Assembly: GCA_946902985.2 (NCBI GenBank)
Contig: OX336398.1
Coordinates: 230,169,556-230,233,555, forward strand
DNA length: 64,000 nucleotides
From: Meconema thalassinum
Taxonomy: Eukaryota > Arthropoda > Insecta > Orthoptera > Tettigoniidae
Direction: 5' to 3'
The notes beneath the pieces are model-generated. The model saw nothing but the letters and a program-made list of their open reading frames with translations, searched no databases and was not told where the DNA came from. The translations under genes were made by a program, and so were the position numbers. Numbering within the stretch: the stretch's first letter is position 1; every line of letters begins with the position of its first letter. Positions 55,095 to 64,000 of this stretch are shown one piece after another.

Positions 55095-58000
55095 TCTATA
55101 TATATAAAGCACAAAGTTTGTCTGTCTGTCTGTCTGTCTGTCTGTTATGTATACAAATCTACACCGTTTCACCGATCTGAACCAAAATTTGTATACTTAC
55201 CCTTTGGAACCCTGCGGGTAACCCTGTCAATATTAAATTTCGGACAGACCACCCTATGCCCTGCATTTAGGCCCTTTTGCACAAATCTACACCGTTTCAC
55301 CGATCTGAACCAAAAGTTGTATATTTAACCTTTGGAACCCTGCGAGTAACACTGTCCACTTGAAATTTCGGACAGACCACCCTATTCCCTGCATTTAGGC
55401 CCTTTGGTCCAAATCTACACCGTTTCACCGATCAGAACCAAAATTCGTATTCTTACCCTTTGGTGCCCTGCGAGTAACACTGTCTGCTTGAAATTGCGGA
55501 CAGACCACTCCATTCCCTGCATTTAGGCCCTTTGGCCCAAATCTACACCTTTTCACCGATCTCAACCAAAATTTGTATATTTACCCTATGGAACACTGCG
55601 ACTAACACTGTCTGCTTGAAATTTCGGACAGACCACGCCATTCCCTGCATTTAGGCCCTTTTTGCACAAATCTACACCGTTTCACCGATCTGAACCAAAA
55701 TGTGTATACTTACCCTTTGGAACCCTGCGAGTAACACTGTCTGCTTGAACTTGCGGACAGACCACTCCATTCCCTGCATTTAGGCCCTTTGGCCCAAATC
55801 TACACCGTTCCACCGATCTCAACCAAAATTTGTATATTTACCCTTTGGAACACTGCGACTAACACTGTCTGCTTGAAATTGCGGAGAGGCTACTCCATCC
55901 CCTGCATTTAGGCCCTTTGGCACAAATCTACACCATTTCACCGATCAGAACCAAACTTTGTATACTTACCCTTTGGAACCCTGCGAGTAACACTGTCCAC
56001 TTACAATTTCGGATAGACCACCCCATTCCCTGCATTTAGGCACTTTGGCACAAATCTACACCGTTTCACCGATCAGAACCAATATTCGGAAACTTACCCT
56101 TTGGTACCCAGCGAGTAACACTGTCTGCTTGAAATTGCGGACAGACCACTCCATTCCCTGCATTTAGGCCCTTTGGCCCAAATCTACACCGTTTCACCGA
56201 TCTCAACCAAAATTTGTATATTTACCCTTTGGAACACTACGACTAACACTGTCTGCTTGAAATTGCGGAGAGGCTACTCCATCCCCTGCATTTAGGCCCT
56301 TTGGCACAAATCTACACCATTTCTCCGATCTGAACCAAACTTTGTATACTTACCCTTTGGAACCCTGCGAATAACACTGTCCACTTACAATTTCGGATAG
56401 ACCACCCCATTCCCTGCATTTAGGCACTTTGGCACAAATCTACACCGTTTCACCGATCAGAACCAATATTCGGAAACTTACCCTTTGGTACCCAGCGAGT
56501 AACACTGTCTGCTTGAAAATGCGGCGAGGCCACTACATCCCTTGCATTTAGGCTGTTTGGCACAAACCTACACCGTTTCACCGATCTGACCCCAATTTTA
56601 TATACTTACCCGTAGAACCCGACAAGTAACACTGTTCACTTAAAATTTCGGACAGACCACTCTATTCCCTGCTTTTTGGCCCTTTGGCAGAAAACTACAC
56701 CGTTTCACCGATCTCAACCAGATTTTACATAATTACCCTTTGGAACTCGACGAGTAACACTGTCCACTCGAAATTTTGGACAGACCACTCCATTTCCCGC
56801 ATTAAGGCCCTTGGGTACAAATCTACATCGTTCACTGATCGAAAACAAAGTGTGTATACTTACCCTTTGGAACCCGATGCGTAACACTGTCCACTTGAAA
56901 TTTCTGACATACCACTCCATTCCCTGCATGTAGCTCAGGAATTCCTCGGGGTTGCCAGCTTCCTAACTCACCAGTCATGAGCCCTTGAGGGTGTACCAGA
57001 AGTGGTGGGTCTACACACACCCTGCCTCTTTGAGGGCCTTGAGCAGAAGACAGGAGATATTATGAAAAGCAAAAGAAGCCAGACCCCTCGAAGAATGAGG
57101 GTATCGGGAAAGATGAGACAAAGCCAATTAAGGCGGAAAATTGAAAGACTCTCTAGCCCTCGGATACCCTAATACAGTCTGGGTCGGAAGAGTACAAGAG
57201 TTGACCAAGGGAGGCCGACAGGAAAGAGAACTGAAATGAGCCCGGCACCAGGAAGTAGAAGCGATGCCAGACTCAGCTGGGGTTCCGTGGTCGCCAACCC
57301 ACGTCCCACAAGTTGTGAGACCCTGGGGGGCGTCAGTTGTGAGAATAGCTTGCTGATTCATCGCGAGGTGACTTGAGAGTACTTTCCAAAGCCCGCCGTG
57401 TTATCTCCTGCTGTCTATGCTGATGCCAGCACAGGGCCGTTGCGAAACAGTGAGTGATTCCCGGTCAATCTGTATAGGACGGGGAACCCCGAACGTGTGT
57501 CATCATATTTCGTCATCATCTGCGATCATCTCAGGTTCGTGCAGCTTGGACCTATATTCTTTGTCTTGCAGTACGCTCTTTCACTAGACGCATCCAGTAC
57601 AGGCCTAAGCCAGAAAATAAGGTTGAGACTTTGGAAGACATCGAAGCTAGACACCTGAATTACCTATATCAGTTTTAAAATAATACCATGTTCGTTTAGT
57701 AGTCATTTTTTCATTACCTTATTATTATCATCATAAGTGCAAATGACCTAGATGTTACGCGCATCATACCAATAATCACCGCCGCATAAAGTCTTTCTCG
57801 ACTGTGATTTTTAAAATATTTATTTTTGGTTGGTTGGTTCTTAAGTTTAGGGGCTGCGACAACGCGGTCATGTAGCCCCGTGTACTTTGGGTGTGTGTAG
57901 AATCTGTCTGATAACCGGTGTTATTAGTGTGTGTTATCTGTTTTTTAATTTAAGTACAAACTGCAACTTAGAATTCTTCAAATAGTTCGTACTTTTGCCG

Positions 58001-58715
58001 CCAAGCGCCACCGTCAACGACTACTAGGCCAAGTTCGGAACTTAGCTACTTGACGCCACTGCAGTCGGCTCTTGGCAACGGACGTAGACATCTATGAGCG
58101 TTGTTTATCTATCCAATTTAGCTTCACACAGGTGTAATTAGTGGAAGGTTCTTTAACATGCCATAAATCTGACATGGGACCGCCGGCTTTACTTCCCCTC
58201 CGAAGAAAGGCATACTGACGGATTTTTAATTCTCTTAAAATATCCGACGGCTTCGGCCGGGTTTGAACCCGCTATCTTGGGCATAGAAGCTCAGCATGCT
58301 ACCAAATACGCCACCGAAGCCGCCATATAGTTATTTTTATTACAGTACATTGTGTACATTATACGTTGAAGTGTCAATTCAATACCGGTAGTAGTTTCCC
58401 TTATCATCCTCATCATAAGAGCAAATGACCTATAGTAGATGTTACGCCCATTACACCATTAATCACCACACACAATAAGTCTTCCTCGCCTGTGAATTTT
58501 GAAATATGTATTTCTATTACGGTAATTTGTAAGTTTGACGTGTCAATTCAACAGTATTTTTTATTATCATCCTTATCAAAAGGGCAAATGACCTAGATAT
58601 TACTCCCTCATTGTCTTTGGGGGCAAATGACTTACATTTTAAGTCCATTATATTTCTAAGGAGACCTTAAAACATTATCATCATTCCACCGGGCGAAGCC
58701 GGGTACTACTGGTAG
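55095..58715 (+). mobile_element. Helitron-like element H3 (14-copy 128-bp array)
   Basis: Sister of H1: same start A|TCTATATATATAAAGCAC, (TCTG)n, ~128-bp units (about 14, from 55155 to 56930), same middle and the same end CCGGGCGAAGCCGGG, where CTAG is mutated to GTAG at 58712-58715. A SINE at 57832-58330 interrupts it relative to H1. No protein. Confidence 0.75.
57832..58330 (-). repeat. tRNA-headed SINE, family S7, nested in H3
   Basis: H1 reads through at the matching place (near 27160). A short direct repeat TTATTTTT flanks the insertion. On the minus strand the head GCGGCTTCGGTGGCGTATTT and B box-like GGGTTCAAACCC lie at the right end. Confidence 0.8.
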
Positions 58716-58739
58716 TATATATATAAAATTAAATAAAAA

Positions 58740-58935
58740 ACCTGGCACTACAGCCCGTGAAGGGCCTAGACCTACCAAGCGACCGCTGCCTAGCCATTTG
58801 GCCTGCAGATATTGGGGTGACGCGTGATCAGCGCATCGGGTTCCCTCGGCCGTTAATCTTGGTTTTCGTGATCAGGGCGCTGCCTCACTGTCAGACAGCT
58901 ACTCAATTGTCCTCACGAGGCTGAGTGCACCCCGT
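58740..58935 (-). repeat. SINE family S1, partial, minus strand
   Basis: Reverse complement of the body of 28040-28345 (GGCCTGCAGATATTGG, GTCAGACAGCTACTCAATTG); the tRNA head is missing. Confidence 0.8.
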
Positions 58936-59109
58936 TAATATATATACAGTATATTCCTGTCTAATTTCTACCTGAATTATAAATACTGTACACATACTAT
59001 TACAGGCACCACATAATAACACAGGTTATCAGACTAATACGCAAGTACACAAGGCTGGTGACTGTGGAATCCCCTTAATGGAACAACAACTACTAAAATA
59101 AATACATTG

Positions 59110-59345
59110 ATCATCTCGTGGTGTAGCGGCTAGCATGCTTGGCAGTCGACCTAGATGTCGGGGCCAATTTCTGGCCCTGCAAGAAATATAATTCTGGTCT
59201 CAGGGCTGGAATGGGTTACACTCATCCTCGTGGGGAAAACCTCCGAGGAAGTGGGTTCGATTCCAACCTCAGCCATCTTGGAAGTGGTTTTCCGTGGTTT
59301 CCCCCAACTCTACTTCAGACGAATGCTGGGATGGTTCCTAACATA
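59110..59345 (+). repeat. tRNA-headed SINE, family S4
   Basis: Head CTCGTGGTGTAGCGGCTAGC (A box-like), GTGGGTTCGATTCCAAC (B box-like), then a body with GGTTTTCCGTGGTTTCCCCC. A fragment of the same family is at 48395. Confidence 0.75.
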
Positions 59346-59385
59346 AGTAAGAGTTGCTAACAACATTGGTACCACAAAATATGGT

Positions 59386-59765
59386 TGCCCCGGTGGGTGA
59401 GTGGTTATCGAGTCGGACTACCAACCCCAAGCTTGCAGGATCGCTCCTGGCCGTGGTTAGTGATTTTTGAAAGGTGACAAAAATCACAGCACGCATGTCA
59501 TACGATGTTGGCATGTTAAAGAACCCATTTGAATTCAGTAGGCCGTGTTCATAATCGCAAAATAAATCACGGGATTTCGCGCCAAAACAAAGTTTCTCAT
59601 TTCTCTACCAGAAAGCGCTCTAGTGTCAAGGAGCTTAGCTATCTAACCTCCTTGACTTTCATAGTGTTCCAAGGAACTACAAAATTCGGCATGCAAGCTG
59701 CCATTTGGGCGTCAAATAACAAAGCTTTCACCCGGCACCCGTGGTCATACGATATTATTATTATT
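59386..59765 (+). repeat. tRNA-headed SINE, family S3
   Basis: It matches 22475-22911 in head and body; the (ATT)n tail is short. Imperfect flanking repeat (ACCACAAAATAT against ACCGCAAAACAT). Confidence 0.8.
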
Positions 59766-60557
59766 ATTACCGCAAAACATAACAGTTGCTAATAACATCG
59801 TTACCACAAAAAATAACAGTTAGGCCTACTTCTATCAGTAACAGTGACATTTAACTCCCCAACCCTGAGAAAGCACGTGACAGAAGGATTGGATCGTCAG
59901 CGAATACGCCAGAAAAGTAATTACGAATGTTTGAAAGGCTAAACATTTTAAATATCCAGATGGATTTACATTGAGAGTTACGTTTTGACCTTCCACTGCT
60001 CTCTAGTGAAACTGAAAGAGCTTATCATTTTATGGTTGTAAAGAGCTCACATTGGTCTTGGCCAGTCAGCCAGAAGGATCGACCGATTACACTCTGGAAC
60101 TCTTTGTGCAGATTACCAGCAAATGTTTGCTCCGAGCATTGGAATTATAAATAAAAAATGCTTTAAGCAGAAAATGGGAAAAGCTAAATACTAGGTGAAT
60201 TCCATAGGTCAGTGATTCTCAATTCCCTACGGGTGGGGGAATACCAATGGAGTAAATCATGATAGCGCCATTTTGATTGAATTTCAGGAGAGCAATATGG
60301 ATGTTTAACGAAAGAGGTAAAACGTGTCCCTGCCGTGACATTCAGTACTGTCATCAACAAAATTGAGGAGCTAGCGTTCATAAAGCATCATTTCTGAAAA
60401 AAGGTCATAAAGAGTTAAGGGGGTTGGTACAGCTTAACCCATTATAGGCTGGAGGTCTATATCTTAACCACCTATTGTCAAAGATGATGATGGTTGAATC
60501 TTTCAGCCATATTTCGACGAATTTACAGAAGGAAGTACTAGTATTTCTAAAACTCAA
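59766..60557. other. No gene recognised
   Basis: Nothing supported on either strand. Confidence 0.5.
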
Positions 60558-60679
60558 ATATTATACTCTATATATAAAAAAGTTTGGTGCTTTTCAGTCG
60601 GTCAACACGAATGTACCCAAATAGAGCTGGGTTATGCCCTAATCCTGAAATAAATTACATGAGATTAATAAATACACTA

Positions 60680-60720
60680 GGATGACCAGTTTCGATCGTC
60701 AAGCGATCATCATCAGATCC
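60680..60720 (-). ncRNA. Hammerhead ribozyme motif, copy 4
   Basis: Left arm of element d, identical in all core positions to copies 1-3. Confidence 0.6.
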
Positions 60721-61670
60721 ATTACACTTAGGCTATAACATCTATGTTGGAGACTACAGGTGAAAAATATATACAATATGTACAATTATTTAGTTGCAGT
60801 GTTGGTAATGCAACAGTCGGTGTATGCTAAATGTGGTATATCTAGTGTTAGGTGAACTTCTAAAATAGTGATAAAAATCCGGAATTTGTCTGTTAGGGGT
60901 GATTATATGGTTACACAAAATCAACTATGGTTATACTGTAATAATGTAGGCTTATACTTATCGGGTTGTCTCCTTAACTGGAACTTGAAGCAGTTGCGTG
61001 TTTCCTTAGGCACCAGTTATAGTCGACTACCCCGGGTGTTAACTGGGCGGAACTGGTTTTCCCCTTCCTCCCCCTTTAGTTGCTATGTTCTTTCTGAGGT
61101 CAGTGCCATGTGTATTTGTGTGACGTTGCCAAATCTAGATAAGAATGTATGCTATTGAATACAGGCGTCTGCAACTATTAAAGACCGTGGAACTATCTTC
61201 GCCACGCGTGGACTAAAAAATAAATTTAAACTAAGCGGTACACGGTCTATTGAAGACGTCCTGGCACCTTTAATACTGCCTCGCATTTCGGCCTAGGTTT
61301 ATTGCAGAAAAAAGTACATAGTACCCTGATCCAAATAACATTTATCTATAACCACCGCCATTTCCCCCCTTTATAATCTAGCTTGGCTGTATCGCTACTG
61401 CTTCAAGTTCCAGTTAAGGAGATAGCCCGTTAAGTATAAGCCTGTATTATTACAGTATAACCATAGTTGATTTTGTGTAACCATATAATCACCCCTAACA
61501 GACAAATTCCGGATTTTTATCACTATTTTAGAAGTTCGCCTAACACTAGATATACCACATTTAGCATACACCGACTGTTGCATTACCAACACTGCAACTA
61601 AATAATTGTACATATTGTATATATTTTTCACCTGTAGTCTCCAACATAGATGTTATAGCCTAAATGTAAT

Positions 61671-61711
61671 GGATCTGATGATGATCGCTTGACGATCGAA
61701 ACTGCTCATCC
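61671..61711 (+). ncRNA. Hammerhead ribozyme motif, copy 5 (stem III damaged)
   Basis: Right arm of element d. One base differs: CTGGTC has become CTGCTC, which removes the C-G pair of the two-bp stem III. The core is otherwise kept. Confidence 0.5.
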
Positions 61712-61859
61712 TAGTGTATTTATTAATTTCATGTAATTTATTTCAGGATTAGGGCATAACCCAGCTCTTTTTGGGTACATTCGTGTTGACCGACTGAAAA
61801 GCACCAAACTTTTGTTTACTTAGGCAACACTGAAAAATGGCTTCAAACCTCACAATATT

Positions 61860-64000
61860 ACACTGTATATGCATTTCCTTGTCCTAAGGAGTTGGATAAA
61901 TGTTGAATAATGCACCTATAAATAAAAACAAAAAAATAATGTGTAAAAATAAAGCAATATAGCCTACAAGTACAGTATACACATTAAAATTATTAAAATA
62001 AACAATAAAAATAAAAGTTTTAAAAAATAATTATAAAAATAAAAATTACGATTACAAAAACAAATATAAAAAGACACGGATAGTCAGTCTGAAAGACTAG
62101 ACTTTGTATAATTTTAAATGCTACAAATGCTACAAATGCCGACTCCCGGCACTAAAAGCCATACGCTATAGAAATAAAAATTGAAAAAAATAATAATAAA
62201 AAAATGGCAAAAAAAAGCAAGTTCAAACCAAGGTCAAAGGAGGTAGCTGGATGAATGACGTCACGCTGACCTGAGCGCGCGGTGAAAGGAGGAAACTCAA
62301 GCAGTACTATGACGGCACACACCTCAGTGCATTCTCGGTACATTTCGTCCTGTCACCGTAACGTAACGCCAGACCCCAGATAAAGTCAACATAATCATTT
62401 AAATGATGATATTAAAATAACATTAATCTAATTATAAAAGTAAATATTATTAAAATACGTAATACGTAATTATCAACTGTAAATAAATAAATAATTTAAT
62501 TAGTCATAATTATTAAAATTAAATCTATAAAACATTAGTTTAATAATTCAAAAAATAAATTAAATGTGAATAGTCTACACATGAAAATAGAAAATACATA
62601 GAAATCGTTTGCCCTATAAATGGTTAACGCCTTTAAAATAATGATAACAATTTTAAACAATTTTTATTTTCGATTGCACTGCTTGTAATCCATTGAAACT
62701 TGTAACATGGAAACTACCTCATGTTAGAGTATAGTTTTGGCAAAAATGAAAGTTGACTTAAGAGATCTATACGGGCCAAACGTTCGTGTGTCTGTGTGTC
62801 TTCCCCGTATGAATTCAAACACGACAAAACCGAATTGGTCCAAATTTGGTACAGCAGTAACACTAGCAAAGGGCACATTAACAAAATCAAAATGGTGGTC
62901 ACCCAAATATTAAATAATATTACGACTAAAGTAATCCTCGGATCAGTACCAAATTTTGTAAAAACAAACCTCCATTTCGGATGCGCCAAAACTGCAAAGT
63001 CTTCAGCCAAACCATTTCAAGATGGCGGCCGTGTGAATCTTGCAAGCATCATAATCCATAACTTATGACCCACCAGTTTTACTTATCAAACACAGGGTAG
63101 TTTAACAGTCAGACTTTGCCGTGCTCAATTACACAACAAGTTAGTGACTAACGTCTCAACCATATTTCAGTAGTATGAGTTTGTTGTACGTATTACACAG
63201 ATAAAAATACTATACATTTAGTATTAAATGGTTTCTATAGAAAGCATAAAACGCTGAATAAATCGTTTATTCCATGACATTATTTGCCAAGGAGTTGTAT
63301 CTAAGGCTGTTGATAACATTCACGCTGTAATGGTTAGGTTTGGCTGAGTGGTATCATGGCGAGTCGAAATTTTATAATTTAGAAACACCCTGTATATAGA
63401 AACATCTCACGAGATGTTCAGTAAAGAACATATAGCCTACTTTTTCCTAAATGCATGGGCCAAGTTATAAATCTTTGTCCTTCTCAAGGAGTATAATTGA
63501 ATGTTGATTGTAGTAGCTTGTTGAAATACAATATGCTATACGAATATTATACGTCGATCGATTGAATCCCCAACTGAATTATATATACGCACACCAATAC
63601 AGCCATCACAATAACACAGATTATGAGACAAAATTCAACACTCACCCAAGTACACCGGGTTCAATGACATTGATGTGCATGCATCTCAAATGAAACAACA
63701 ACAGCGGCTTACGCAAATCCTTCCTCGTTTAAAAGTACACACACTAGTAAGCCTACATACATCACAGTGACACATGTTATCAGACAACTTCTACACACAC
63801 CCAAGTACACGGAGCTACAAGACTATGATGCCGCAAAGCCCCAAAATATTCAACAACAAAAACAACAACAATAGACTCTACCACAGATCAAGGAAAACGA
63901 ATTTTAATCGCTGTAGTCGATTGTTGAAATATGTGGTGTTATATGTATATATAATACTTTCTATTGCAAACACACACTATATAACATGCTTATAACATGT
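61860..64000. other. AT-rich DNA without recognised genes
   Basis: Around 62740-63060 a GTGTGTCTGTGTGTC tract followed by repeated AAAATGGTGG/AAGATGGCGG phrases recalls R1 copy C, but no ends were found. The rest is AT-rich with no supported gene. Confidence 0.5.

Larger units (their letters stand above)
60576..61853 (-). mobile_element. Hammerhead-bearing inverted-repeat element, copy d
   Basis: Arms 60582-60997 and 61400-61815 are close inverted repeats of about 415 bp; the loop between them holds ATTAAAGACC...CCTTTAATACTGCC as in copy a. The right side carries the extension GGCAACACTGAAAAATGGC, so the orientation is opposite to a tail at the left in copy b. The flanking AATATTATACTCTATAT and AATATTACACTGTATAT (two mismatches) may be an old target duplication. 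Confidence 0.7.

Overview
This window looks like a piece of a large, repeat-rich insect genome. The grounds are the tRNA-headed SINEs with (ATT)n or (ATC)n tails, the decayed insect-type LINEs, the Helitron-like elements and a 5'-truncated copy of an arthropod-like SPCS2 gene. The species cannot be named from the sequence. No intact host gene was found; almost every coding-looking stretch belongs to, or was moved by, a mobile element.

Layout. 1-2052: unannotated AT-rich DNA, then the first part of a repeat called R1 here. 2053-17511: a very young, structurally complete Ty3/gypsy-type LTR retrotransposon on the minus strand. It has two 4,077-bp LTRs, a 4-bp target duplication (ctaa), a ~1,000-residue coiled-coil Gag, a complete protease-RT-RNase H-integrase Pol and no env. 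Gag and Pol are joined by a textbook -1 slippery heptamer. 17512-19924: the rest of R1, carrying a poly(A)-tailed SPCS2 retrocopy, followed head-to-tail by a second R1. 22.5-30.4 kb: a SINE, then three Helitron-like elements end to end, two of them carrying expanded minisatellites. 30.8-32.6 kb: a hammerhead-ribozyme-bearing (Penelope-like?) element containing two SINEs in opposite orientation. 36-45 kb: a TIR element, a 2.8-kb inverted-repeat element split by a SINE-like element with a 14-copy 102-bp array, and the 3' ends of several LINE families. 46-64 kb: more SINEs, a fold-back element, a third R1 split by an AT-rich insertion and by a hammerhead element with perfect 12-bp target duplications, a nested SINE pair, a second copy of the minisatellite Helitron, and a third hammerhead element.

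Two points stand out. First, the LTR element is unusual: huge LTRs, a giant coiled-coil Gag without a zinc knuckle, a multi-hairpin LTR segment, a fossil PPT inside the LTR and no ordinary tRNA primer site at the LTR edge. Second, a 41-nt motif occurs five times, often as outward-facing pairs, and carries every invariant residue of a hammerhead ribozyme core.

Most boundaries were read by eye from terminal motifs, target duplications and comparison between copies in the window. Family names are given only where motifs support them.
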